Assembly (NCBI GenBank): GCA_903880655.1
Contig: CAIRQE010000051.1
Coordinates: forward strand, 1 to 15,690
DNA length: 15,690 nt
DNA from: an uncultured bacterium
Lineage (GTDB): Bacteria > Patescibacteriota > Saccharimonadia > Saccharimonadales > CAIOMD01
Direction of reading: 5' to 3'
The notes beneath the pieces were generated by a model. It searched no databases. It saw only the letters and a program-made list of their open reading frames with translations, and had not been told where the DNA came from. A program made the position numbers and the translations under genes. Positions 1-6,652 of this stretch are shown piece after piece (within the stretch, counting starts at the first letter, position 1; every line of letters begins with the position of its first letter).

Positions 1-1
1 T

Positions 2-517
2 AGCGTACTGTTTATGGTGGTGCTTGTAGTCGCCAAAAAACTACAGATTTTTAATTCTATCCGCGGTGTTCGTAGGACTTCATATGGTGAGCTACTCTAT
101 GCGCTCGCTATCGGGCTTTGCGCAATACTTTTCACTGTTAAAGGGATGTATGCGATTGCGGTGCTACATATTGCGCTCGCAGATGGCTTTGCCGCAATAA
201 TCGGTATTACAATGTCGCATCGAGCGAGCCGTTTTACTTTTAATGGTTCCACGAAAAGCGTCGAAGGCAGCCTTACGTTTTTGCTTATATCTTTCTTCTT
301 GAATGCAACCTACTGGGTCGGTGGATTCAGTCCCCATACTTTTAATTCGCGGCTTATGTTCCTTGTTCCGCTCTACTCGCTATTGACAGCAGTTTTTCTC
401 ACCATTCTTGAGATTATCTCACCAAAGGGAAGTGATAATATTTTAGTTCCGATGGCATCAGGTATAGCGCTTTGGCTTCCCTTTGCGCTTTTTGGATCGA
501 CGGTTTTATTTAGCTAA
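2..517 (+). CDS. Dolichol/polyprenol kinase or phosphatidate cytidylyltransferase-like membrane protein, 5' partial
   Basis: The reading frame is open from the left edge (SVLFMVVLVV...), so the true start lies outside the window and the ATG at 14 is internal. What is visible is about 170 residues of hydrophobic membrane segments separated by short loops. The loop ALADGFAAIIG and the later KSVEGSLTFLLISF resemble the paired motifs of the dolichol kinase / phytol kinase / CTP-dependent lipid kinase superfamily (a D-A...G motif, then K(S/T)-x-EGS). Members phosphorylate isoprenoid alcohols or diacylglycerol, or activate phosphatidate with CTP, in the membrane. A role in lipid-carrier metabolism would suit the cell-wall genes nearby, but the substrate cannot be told from this sequence. 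The gene ends with TAA at 515-517 and overlaps the convergent gene on the minus strand by 12 bp. Confidence 0.6.
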   Translation, partial: SVLFMVVLVVAKKLQIFNSIRGVRRTSYGELLYALAIGLCAILFTVKGMYAIAVLHIALADGFAAIIGITMSHRASRFTFNGSTKSVEGSLTFLLISFFLNATYWVGGFSPHTFNSRLMFLVPLYSLLTAVFLTILEIISPKGSDNILVPMASGIALWLPFALFGSTVLFS

Positions 518-850
518 GTACCAAATTGTTGCTATAAGAAGTAGCAAGAAGAAGCCTTCTATGGCTAAGCGAACTAGTCTATGCAAATGCTTAAACCAGT
601 GGATGAGCTGGTCAGTTTTTTGTGCACAAAAATGAAGTGCAATAAAAGCCCATTCAAACTCAAGTGATAGAAAAGCGAGACCCGCAAGAAGAAATACAAT
701 TCCTGCTTCTGGAAACACGACAAGTGCAAGTAGCCCACAGATAAGGAGCATTACGCCAAATAAAAAGACGAATCCTCTTGTCAGGATGTGTCGCTCTCGG
801 TGTGCAGCCCACTTGTCTTTTATCTTTAAAACTTTGGATGTTACGTACAC
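506..850 (-). CDS. Small membrane protein, PGPGW-like family
   Basis: A 114-residue protein with a short basic cytosolic N-terminus (KIKDKWAAHRERHILTRG). A paired hydrophobic hairpin follows at about residues 26-62, with the turn VVFPEAGIVFLLAGLAFLSLEFEWA, then a last hydrophobic helix at about 96-113. The hairpin followed by a conserved 'GLA-L---FEWA' stretch resembles the PGPGW family of small transmembrane proteins; here the turn reads FPEAG instead of PGPGW. Function is unknown for the family. The start is GTG; an overlapping ATG two bases upstream is in another frame. A TACACT -10-like hexamer ends 7 nt before the GTG, the spacing seen at other genes here, which supports GTG. The gene lies just downstream of the tRNA terminator and overlaps the convergent gene's 3' end by 12 bp. 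Confidence 0.6.
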   Translation of the reverse strand: MYVTSKVLKIKDKWAAHRERHILTRGFVFLFGVMLLICGLLALVVFPEAGIVFLLAGLAFLSLEFEWAFIALHFCAQKTDQLIHWFKHLHRLVRLAIEGFFLLLLIATIWYLAK

Positions 851-857
851 TCATAGT

Positions 858-863
858 AGTGTA
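858..863 (-). promoter_or_regulatory. Candidate -10 element for the PGPGW-like gene
   Basis: On the minus strand TACACT is followed by 7 nt and then the GTG start, so the transcript would be leaderless. It sits immediately after the T-tract of the tRNA terminator. No convincing -35 is visible. Confidence 0.35.
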
Positions 864-871
864 CAGCAAAT

Positions 872-899
872 AAAAAAGAGTTCCTACACGAAGGAACTC
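872..899 (-). terminator. Intrinsic terminator of the tRNA operon
   Basis: Read on the minus strand: GAGTTCC, an 8-nt loop, GGAACTC, then TTTTTT. A 7-bp perfect stem with a U-tract about 14 nt beyond the CCA end of tRNA-His. Confidence 0.9.
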
Positions 900-912
900 A
901 TATTTTTCTATT

Positions 913-990
913 TGGGGCGAATGAAGGGGCTCGAACCCTCGACCTTCGGAACCACAACCCGACGCTCTAACCAACTGAGCTACATTCGCC
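913..990 (-). tRNA. tRNA-His (GTG)
   Basis: Cloverleaf on the minus strand with acceptor GCGAATG/CATTCGC, a D arm GCTCAGTTGGTTAGAGC, anticodon stem TCGGG/TCCGA with loop TTGTGGT (anticodon GTG), and a TTCGA T-loop. The extra 5' G (G-1) opposite C73 is the identity element of histidine tRNAs, and both are present. The 3' CCA is encoded. Last gene of the Gly-Arg-His operon. Confidence 0.95.
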
Positions 991-1025
991 ATAGTATCTA
1001 AACCAATCTGTTTTTAGCCAGATTT

Positions 1026-1102
1026 TGGTGCCCCGGACTGGATTCGAACCAGTGACCTTAGGCTTAGAAGTCCTCTGCTCTATCCAACTGAGCTACCAGG
1101 GC
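1026..1102 (-). tRNA. tRNA-Arg (TCT)
   Basis: Acceptor GCCCTGG/CCGGGGC (one G-U pair), D arm, loop CTTCTAA giving anticodon TCT with U33 and A37, T-loop TTCGAAT, A73 and encoded CCA. The anticodon stem is irregular: 5' GAGGA against 3' GCCTA leaves mismatches at 27-43 (G-A) and 31-39 (A-G). Everything else is canonical and the gene is cotranscribed with intact tRNAs, so it is called functional. Confidence 0.93.
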
Positions 1103-1108
1103 ATATAT

Positions 1109-1183
1109 TGGTGCGGGATACCAGAGTCGAACTGGTCTCTTCAGTTTGGAAAACTGACATATTAGCCGATATACGAATCCCGC
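1109..1183 (-). tRNA. tRNA-Gly (TCC)
   Basis: Acceptor GCGGGAT/ATCCCGC, anticodon stem TCAGT/ACTGA with loop TTTCCAA (anticodon TCC), T-loop TTCGACT, A73 and encoded CCA. First gene of the operon, 8 nt downstream of the predicted transcription start. Confidence 0.95.
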
Positions 1184-1197
1184 GTACAACAGGGGTA

Positions 1198-1206
1198 ATT
1201 ATACCA
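1198..1206 (-). promoter_or_regulatory. Extended -10 promoter of the tRNA operon
   Basis: On the minus strand TGG-TATAAT is an extended -10 (TGn plus consensus hexamer) about 15 nt upstream of the first tRNA base. It lies in the 31-bp gap after the murA stop codon. No good -35 is seen, as expected for an extended -10. Confidence 0.7.
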
Positions 1207-1214
1207 TAAAAAAA

Positions 1215-2732
1215 TTATAAGTCATGCAGAGTATTTATTTCTGCACCAAGTTCACGCAGACGTTCTGCTAAAGATTCGTACCCCCGATTTATTGAATAGA
1301 TATTTCTAAGCACCGATTTACCCGGTGCTGCCAGCATTGCAGCTAAAATTATGGTTGCAGGACGAAGTGCTGGTGGACAAATAATTTCAGCGGGCTTAAA
1401 TTTAGTCGGCCCATCTACCATAATACGATGTGGATCAAGTAAGCGAACGCGAGCGTTTAACTTATTAAGTTCAGTAAAATAGATTGCCCGATCTTCAAAT
1501 ACCCAGTCATGAATTAGGGTCTCTCCTTTAGCGAGTGCGGCAATCGGCACAAAGAAAGGAAGATTATCTATATTAATACCAGGGTAGGGTAGTGGGTGAA
1601 TTTTATCGGCCAGCGCTGTTAGTGTTTCATAGTGATGTGTCGTGATATCAACGAGCTTAGTGTGGCCGTTCTTCGCAAGATAAACGTCACTAATAGAAAA
1701 GGTCAGTCCCATTTTCTCTAGTTTAAGCATTTCAAGTTCCAGAAAATCTATCGGACAACGGCGCAACGTAATAACTGAATTCGTAAGTGTTGCTACGGTC
1801 ATAAAGAGCATTGCTTCAAGCGGGTCTTCAGCCGGTGAATAGCGAACTTTTTTATTTATTTCAGCAACCCCATGAACGGTCAGCGTACTAGTGCCGATTC
1901 CCTCAACCTTAACGCCAAGCTTACGAAGGAAGAGACATATGTCTTGCACCATATAGTTTGATGAAGCAAATTTTATAATTGTCTTACCTTCAGTTAATGC
2001 TGCTGCAAAAAGGACATTTTCGGTTGCCGTATCGCCCATTTCATACATCGTGACCGTTCCGGGTTTTTTCTTAGTTACTGATACTTTGTATTTACCGGTT
2101 ACCGTTTGAATGGAAAGACCGAATTGTTCAAGTGCAAATTGATGAGCAGCGATGGTTCGCTTGCCGAGATGACAACCACCGGCGTAGGGCAAATTAAATT
2201 CTTTATAACGGTGCATGAGCGGACCCATGAACATGATAATGCTGCGAGTTTTTTTAGCAGATACACTGTTCATTTCCTCGAGCTTCAAACGAGCAGGCGG
2301 CTTAATTTCAAGATCCCTACCTTTAATCCATTTAACTTGTACACCAATACTTAGGAGTACTTCAATGAGGCGAGCAATTTCTTCAATTTTGGGAACATTT
2401 TCAAGAACTGTCGTCCCTTTGTTTAAGAGCGCTGCAGCCAGAAGAGCAACTGATGCGTTCTTTGATGTTTTCATGGTGAGTTCACCATGCAGTTCTTTGC
2501 CACCAGTAATTTCAAAGCTGAGTGATTGAGGATTAATAGTGACTATATCTCGTCCGAGTGCGGCTGAGATTCGTGAGATAGTTTCAATGCTCAGGTTTTG
2601 TTTTCCCTGTTCAATCCGGTTTATGGCTGATTGACTTGTTTTGAGCCGTTTAGCAAATTCTGCTTGAGTAAGTCCGCGTTCTTGTCTAATTTTAGATATT
2701 AACTGTCCAATTTTTGTATTGTTAGTCGTCAT
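1215..2732 (-). CDS. murA: UDP-N-acetylglucosamine 1-carboxyvinyltransferase with N-terminal HTH domain
   Basis: A 505-residue cytosolic enzyme for the first committed step of peptidoglycan synthesis, transfer of enolpyruvate from PEP to UDP-GlcNAc. Residues 7-62 are an XRE/Cro-type helix-turn-helix (IGQLISKIRQERGLTQAEFA, then SQSAINRIEQGKQNLSIETI), which ordinary MurA lacks. Residues 70-505 are the EPSP-synthase-like double barrel, about the usual MurA length. Seen are the substrate Lys-Asn pair (TSKNAS, K91/N92), the PEP-reactive cysteine (AGGCHLGKR, C187; the position that makes MurA fosfomycin-sensitive), the Asp of the catalytic region (INIDNLPF) and the C-terminal RGYESLAERLRELGA. The ATG at 2732 is chosen over the upstream TTG at 2771 because that TTG is part of the -35 box TTGACA. 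The DNA-binding domain may let the enzyme sense and regulate its own promoter; this is inference. Confidence 0.93.
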   Translation of the reverse strand: MTTNNTKIGQLISKIRQERGLTQAEFAKRLKTSQSAINRIEQGKQNLSIETISRISAALGRDIVTINPQSLSFEITGGKELHGELTMKTSKNASVALLAAALLNKGTTVLENVPKIEEIARLIEVLLSIGVQVKWIKGRDLEIKPPARLKLEEMNSVSAKKTRSIIMFMGPLMHRYKEFNLPYAGGCHLGKRTIAAHQFALEQFGLSIQTVTGKYKVSVTKKKPGTVTMYEMGDTATENVLFAAALTEGKTIIKFASSNYMVQDICLFLRKLGVKVEGIGTSTLTVHGVAEINKKVRYSPAEDPLEAMLFMTVATLTNSVITLRRCPIDFLELEMLKLEKMGLTFSISDVYLAKNGHTKLVDITTHHYETLTALADKIHPLPYPGINIDNLPFFVPIAALAKGETLIHDWVFEDRAIYFTELNKLNARVRLLDPHRIMVDGPTKFKPAEIICPPALRPATIILAAMLAAPGKSVLRNIYSINRGYESLAERLRELGAEINTLHDL

Positions 2733-2742
2733 GTGTAACGAA

Positions 2743-2771
2743 AATATATCAATCGAGGTAATAAATGTCAA
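2743..2771 (-). promoter_or_regulatory. murA promoter, near-leaderless
   Basis: On the minus strand: TTGACA (2771-2766), a 17-nt spacer, TATATT (2748-2743), then 10 nt to the murA ATG. This is a near-consensus housekeeping promoter whose start site would fall 3-4 nt from the start codon, leaving no room for a ribosome binding site. Confidence 0.8.
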
Positions 2772-2787
2772 ATTATACTTTGTACGC

Positions 2788-2793
2788 TATACT
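2788..2793 (+). promoter_or_regulatory. glyA -10 element, near-leaderless
   Basis: TATACT is followed by 9 nt and the glyA ATG at 2803; transcription would start about 2 nt upstream of the ATG. The -35 position (16-17 nt upstream) falls on the same hexamer that forms the murA -35 on the other strand, so the two polymerase sites overlap. Confidence 0.65.
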
Positions 2794-2802
2794 AGAACAC
2801 AT

Positions 2803-4083
2803 ATGTTACACAATAAACAACTTGAAGACCTGATTAAAGCGGAAGAATTGCGCCAGCGAGATGGCCTTGAACTTATTCCTTCAGAAAACTATGTATCGGA
2901 AGATGTGTTGACGGCGCTCGGTAGTATCTATACTAATAAATATTCTGAAGGCTATCCCGGACGTCGTTACTATGGTGGGCAGGAAAATACCGATAAAGTA
3001 GAAACAATTGCTATTGAATCCGCCAAACAGCTTTTTGGTGCAGACCACGCCAATGTGCAGCCACATTCAGGAGCACAGGCAAACGAAGCAGTCTACTATT
3101 CTTGGCTGAAGCCGGGTGACACCGTGCTTGCCATGGACTTAAGTCACGGCGGTCATTTAACACACGGGCATCCTGTTACGGTTTTATCCAAGCAGTTTAA
3201 TTTTATTCGCTATAAGCTAAAGGATATTGAAACAGGTGAAATAGATTTCGCGCAGATGCGTGAACTTGCTTTGAAGCATAAGCCGAAGATCATTCTTGCT
3301 GGTTATTCCTCATTCCCAAGAGAATTAGACTATGAAGCATTTGCTGCAATTGGCAGAGAAGTAGGTGCAGTACTTATGGCAGACATTGCCCACATTGCGG
3401 GACTTATTGCGGCAGGCGTTATGAAAAATCCATTCGATGCAGGTTTCCATGTGATGACCTCAACCACCCATAAGACACTTCGTGGCCCACGGGGCGGATT
3501 AATTTTGACAAAAGGAATTGTTGGTAATCCCCTGCGCGCGGTTGATCAAACAATTGAAAATCTTCCAACGCTTATTGATCGAACAGTCTTTCCTGGACTT
3601 CAAGGTGGCCCGCATATGAATACTATTCTTGCAAAGGCAGTTGCTTTTAAGGAAGCCCAGACTGATGAATTTAAAGCCTACGCTCGTCAAACCGTTGCCA
3701 ATGCAAAAAAACTCGCAGAACATTTGATGGCGCAAAATGCCAAACTCATTACTAATGGTACCGATAACCACCTTGTACTAATAGATGTGTATTCTTCTTT
3801 TGGCATAGATGGCGACGTAGCGGAAAAAGCGCTGGATAAAGCAGGGCTTACGACAAACAAGAATGTTATCCCAAATGACACTTTGCCACCTTTTAAACCG
3901 AGTGGTATTCGCATTGGCACACCAGCCATCACCACCCGTGGTTTTAAGGAAGCAGATATGGAACATCTTGCCGGCTGGATAATAACCGTACTGCAAAATG
4001 TGGATAACGAAGAGAAATTAGCTCAAATTAAGCGTGAAGTTGCCGACTACGCTCATAACTTCCCGCTACCTACAAAAAACTAA
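2803..4083 (+). CDS. glyA: Serine hydroxymethyltransferase
   Basis: A 426-residue PLP enzyme, the normal bacterial length, that interconverts serine and glycine while loading a one-carbon unit on tetrahydrofolate. Family signatures are complete: LIPSENYVSE near residue 25, the YPGRRYYGGQE segment (51-61), QPHSGAQAN, DLSHGGHLTHG, the cofactor aspartate and histidine in MADIAHIAGLIA (D194/H197), the PLP lysine in TSTTHKTLRGPRGG (K224), and GLQGGPH. The ATG at 2803 (MLHNKQLEDL) matches family N-termini; an in-frame start at 2719 would run through the promoter. The gene has no ribosome binding site and sits 9 nt after a TATACT. Its last 4 bases overlap the stop of the convergent RelA/SpoT gene. 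Confidence 0.97.
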   Translation: MLHNKQLEDLIKAEELRQRDGLELIPSENYVSEDVLTALGSIYTNKYSEGYPGRRYYGGQENTDKVETIAIESAKQLFGADHANVQPHSGAQANEAVYYSWLKPGDTVLAMDLSHGGHLTHGHPVTVLSKQFNFIRYKLKDIETGEIDFAQMRELALKHKPKIILAGYSSFPRELDYEAFAAIGREVGAVLMADIAHIAGLIAAGVMKNPFDAGFHVMTSTTHKTLRGPRGGLILTKGIVGNPLRAVDQTIENLPTLIDRTVFPGLQGGPHMNTILAKAVAFKEAQTDEFKAYARQTVANAKKLAEHLMAQNAKLITNGTDNHLVLIDVYSSFGIDGDVAEKALDKAGLTTNKNVIPNDTLPPFKPSGIRIGTPAITTRGFKEADMEHLAGWIITVLQNVDNEEKLAQIKREVADYAHNFPLPTKN

Positions 4084-5549
4084 ATTGCCTGTCGTTGCTT
4101 TTTGAGCTGTCGTCGAATACTAGTAAGTGCACTCGAAGTGATGCACATCTCCAGCCACTTATCTGAAGGCCGAGCCTTAGGGTTTGTTACGATTTCAACA
4201 ATCTGCTCACTAATGAGCGGTGTCTTGAGCGCCATGAATTTTCCGTTAATTCTTCCACCACCGGCATGCTCACCAATTTTTCCATGTACCGCATAGGCAA
4301 AGTCTAAAATGGTAGCACCAGCAGGAAGATCAATCACGTCACCTTTTGGCGTAAACACGAAAATTCTATCCTGGAAGAAGTCTGTTTTAAGCTGCGTTAA
4401 ATAGTCATTAGTGCTAAGGTCTGTTTTTTGCAACTCGCGAAGCTGTTCAATCCAGGCAAAGCTTTCTTTGTCTGAGCCTTTTTGCACCCGGTTATTTTTA
4501 TAGCTGTGATGCGAGGCGATTCCGTACTCATTAAAGTCATGCATGGCTTGTGTGCGAATTTGTATTTCAACAATGGGCCCATCGCCACTAAAGACGGCGG
4601 TATGAAGGCTTTGGTAGCCGTTGGGCTTAGGAACTGCAATATAGTCTTTTACGCGGCCTGGTACTGGTCTCCAGTGGCTATGGATGGTACCAAGTGCCTG
4701 GTAGCAATCGGAAACATTATTTACTATTGCTCGAATAGCCACGAGGTCGTAAATAGATTCGGTATTCCATTTTTTTCTCACTAGTTTTTTGTACAAGCTA
4801 TACGTTCCCTTAATGCGTTCATCAATTTGTGGTAAATAGTGCAGGGTATTATGCAAATCCGCACTCAGGCTGCGATGCATTTTTTGAATTGATACATCAG
4901 CATTACTAATCATGCCGTCCATTATTTTCTTTGTTTTTTTGTACTCTTCAGGGTAGGCATAAGGAAAGGATAAATCATTAATGGTACTGACAAGTTTACC
5001 CATACCCATGCGGGATGCCAGTGGGGCGTGAATCATGATACTTTCCAGTGCAATGCGTTGTTGCTTTTCTTCGGGCAAATACTGCAGGGTTTCAAGATTG
5101 TGCCAGCGATCGGCTAGCTTCAAAATAACGACTCGTGCATCCTGCGCAACTGATACAAAAAACTTTCTGAGACTTTCTACGTGTCGTTCATTACCATGAT
5201 ACTTAATCTTTCCAAGCTTACTTACTCCTTCGACTAAGTAGGTTATTTCTGCACCAAATTCTTTTTGGAGATCTTTTGCGGTGGTTTTTGTGTCCTCAAT
5301 TGTATCGTGCAAAAGGGCAGCACAAACCAGGGGTGTATCCATGCCAAGATCGAGCACATGATCAGCGACATGCAGGCAATGATCTTCAAAGTAAGCGGTG
5401 CCGCTGGCTCGCATTTGTCCCCCGTGAGCAGCTTTTGCAAAATCGTAGGAGCGAGAAATAAGGGAAATCTCTTCCTTAGAAATAGCAGGTAGTAGTCTTT
5501 TTACTTTTTTTAAAAAAGCTTCTTTAGTCGCAATATCTTTTACGTTCAT
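4080..5549 (-). CDS. RelA/SpoT family (p)ppGpp synthetase/hydrolase, short form
   Basis: A 489-residue stringent-response enzyme. Residues about 35-185 are the HD hydrolase domain with its metal ligands intact (H57, HDTIED at 81-86, KLADRWHNL at 144-152). Residues about 241-351 are the synthetase domain (IYDLVAIRAIV, PGRVKDYIAVPKPNGYQSLHT, VEIQIRT, EYGIASH). Residues about 394-455 are the TGS domain. Both catalytic sites look functional, so it should make and degrade (p)ppGpp. It stops soon after TGS, whereas usual long Rel proteins run past 700 residues with helical, zinc-finger and ACT/RRM domains; those ribosome-linked regulatory parts are missing. The ATG at 5549 is chosen because it overlaps the murB stop as ATGA, a sign of translational coupling, and MNVKDIATKE fits family N-termini; the longer frame upstream only mirrors murB. 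Confidence 0.95.
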   Translation of the reverse strand: MNVKDIATKEAFLKKVKRLLPAISKEEISLISRSYDFAKAAHGGQMRASGTAYFEDHCLHVADHVLDLGMDTPLVCAALLHDTIEDTKTTAKDLQKEFGAEITYLVEGVSKLGKIKYHGNERHVESLRKFFVSVAQDARVVILKLADRWHNLETLQYLPEEKQQRIALESIMIHAPLASRMGMGKLVSTINDLSFPYAYPEEYKKTKKIMDGMISNADVSIQKMHRSLSADLHNTLHYLPQIDERIKGTYSLYKKLVRKKWNTESIYDLVAIRAIVNNVSDCYQALGTIHSHWRPVPGRVKDYIAVPKPNGYQSLHTAVFSGDGPIVEIQIRTQAMHDFNEYGIASHHSYKNNRVQKGSDKESFAWIEQLRELQKTDLSTNDYLTQLKTDFFQDRIFVFTPKGDVIDLPAGATILDFAYAVHGKIGEHAGGGRINGKFMALKTPLISEQIVEIVTNPKARPSDKWLEMCITSSALTSIRRQLKKQRQAI

Positions 5550-6568
5550 ACAAACAGTTCTGGTTCCGGTTCTAGAGTTATACCAAATGTAGCACTGACG
5601 GTTGATTGGATGAGGGTAACCATGCTCCATAAATCTTTAAAACTTGCGCTATGCTCATTTACAAGCACAAGGGCTGAGCCTTCGTAGACCCAGATGCCGT
5701 TCTTGTGTATTCCTTTTAAGCCCGCTTTTTCTATTAGCCAGCCGCCAGAAAGTTTCGTCATCGCTCCATCTTTTTGTGGAAAATGTGGCATGTCTGGATA
5801 CTGGCGAAGTAATTGATCAACCTTATTATTTGAAATAATTGGATTCTTGAAGAAGGAACCAACGCTAGCAAGCTTTGATGGATCGGGTAATTTTTCAGAG
5901 CGAATTTCCATAACAGTTTCCATGACCTGTCGTGGTGTAGGCGTTTTGAGCTCCTTTCCTCGCAGGCGTTCAATAAGAGAAGGATAATCCGGAGCGCTAT
6001 ATGCTGGCGGAGTTTGATGGAGTTGTAGTGTCATTTCAGTAATTATGTATCTGCCGTGTTCTTTATCTTTAAACCGACTGCTCCGATAGCCAAACTGGCA
6101 TTCGATTTTTTTCATGACGATAAATTGATTTGTTTGTGTGTCATAGGCGCGCAGTGACAGAAAAACATCTTTGAGCTCTTGACCGTAGGCACCAATATTA
6201 TTAACGGGTGTCGCGCCACAGGTTCCGGGAATCATAGCCATCGCCTCGATGCCAATAAGGCCTGCTTCAACTGTTTTTACAACCAGCTCATGCCATGAAA
6301 CGCCGCCGCCAACTTTTACTTGCCCACTTATCTTATTAATACTCAGCCCACTTATCTTATTTATGACGACACAACCATCGAATCCTTTATCACTGAAGAT
6401 AAGATTTGATCCTTGGCCAATGACGAGCAAAGGATAATTTTTGTTACGAGCGTAGCTAACGGCTTCCGGTACATCAGACTCATTGAAGACCTCAATAATC
6501 TCATGGGCCGGTCCACCTATGTGCATGGTGGTGTATCGAGCAAGCGAAAGATCATCAAGAATATTCAT
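5546..6568 (-). CDS. murB: UDP-N-acetylmuramate dehydrogenase (UDP-N-acetylenolpyruvoylglucosamine reductase)
   Basis: A 340-residue FAD enzyme that reduces the MurA product with NADPH to UDP-MurNAc. The FAD-binding domain covers about residues 10-190 (TTMHIGGPA, VIGQGSNLIFSD, GIEAMAMIPGTCGATPVNNIGAYGQE). The catalytic residues are present: the Tyr-Arg of FGYRSSRF (Y161/R162), the proton-donor serine in SVGSFFKNP (S238) and the glutamate near the end (LEPEPE, E335). The Tyr-Arg loop and length fit the type I (E. coli-like) form. It is the first gene of a two-gene unit; its TGA overlaps the RelA/SpoT ATG. A TATAAT lies 10 nt before the ATG with no Shine-Dalgarno sequence. murA lies 3.3 kb away on the same strand, beyond the opposite-strand glyA. 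Confidence 0.97.
   Translation of the reverse strand: MNILDDLSLARYTTMHIGGPAHEIIEVFNESDVPEAVSYARNKNYPLLVIGQGSNLIFSDKGFDGCVVINKISGLSINKISGQVKVGGGVSWHELVVKTVEAGLIGIEAMAMIPGTCGATPVNNIGAYGQELKDVFLSLRAYDTQTNQFIVMKKIECQFGYRSSRFKDKEHGRYIITEMTLQLHQTPPAYSAPDYPSLIERLRGKELKTPTPRQVMETVMEIRSEKLPDPSKLASVGSFFKNPIISNNKVDQLLRQYPDMPHFPQKDGAMTKLSGGWLIEKAGLKGIHKNGIWVYEGSALVLVNEHSASFKDLWSMVTLIQSTVSATFGITLEPEPELFV
6322..6361. repeat. 16-bp direct repeat inside murB
   Basis: GCCCACTTATCTTATT occurs at 6322-6337 and 6346-6361. On the coding strand it yields the repeated NKISG of NKISGLSINKISG, in a variable surface loop of the FAD domain. Probably a local slippage duplication. Confidence 0.7.
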
Positions 6569-6578
6569 AATTAGCTGT

Positions 6579-6584
6579 ATTATA
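6579..6584 (-). promoter_or_regulatory. murB -10 element, near-leaderless
   Basis: TATAAT on the minus strand followed by 10 nt and the murB ATG. Predicted start about 3 nt upstream of the codon. No good -35 in frame with it. Confidence 0.6.
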
Positions 6585-6596
6585 CGATGTTTTTAC

Positions 6597-6652
6597 TTGC
6601 CCCGCCTACTGCTTCTACGTATTATATAGATAGATAGTTAAAAGGAGACGCT
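6597..6652 (+). promoter_or_regulatory. Promoter and Shine-Dalgarno leader of the HTH-DUF3467 gene
   Basis: TTGCCC (6597-6602), 17-nt spacer, TATTAT (6620-6625), then a leader of about 20 nt containing AAGGAG with AGGAG at 6643-6647, 5 nt before the ATG. This is a conventional bacterial 5' leader, in contrast to most other genes here. It runs back-to-back with the murB promoter. Confidence 0.6.

Larger units (their letters stand above)
2732..2812. repeat. 8-bp inverted repeat flanking the murA/glyA divergent promoters
   Basis: TGTGTAAC at 2732-2739 and its reverse complement GTTACACA at 2805-2812 bracket the whole divergent control region symmetrically and touch both start codons. Possible operator half-sites, for instance for the HTH domain of MurA, but eight bases could arise by chance. 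Confidence 0.35.

Noticed and set aside
660..1001. Open frames over the tRNA cluster and the PGPGW-like gene on both strands (660-992 minus, 786-1001 plus)
   Set aside because: They translate tRNA sequence and the wrong frame of a better-supported gene; no family likeness.
2106..2529. Plus-strand open frames inside murA
   Set aside because: Antisense shadows of a complete conserved enzyme; low-complexity, no start signals.
5550..5630. Longer RelA/SpoT with 27 extra N-terminal residues
   Set aside because: The extension reads the murB 3' end out of frame and has no family similarity; the ATGA overlap gives a better start.
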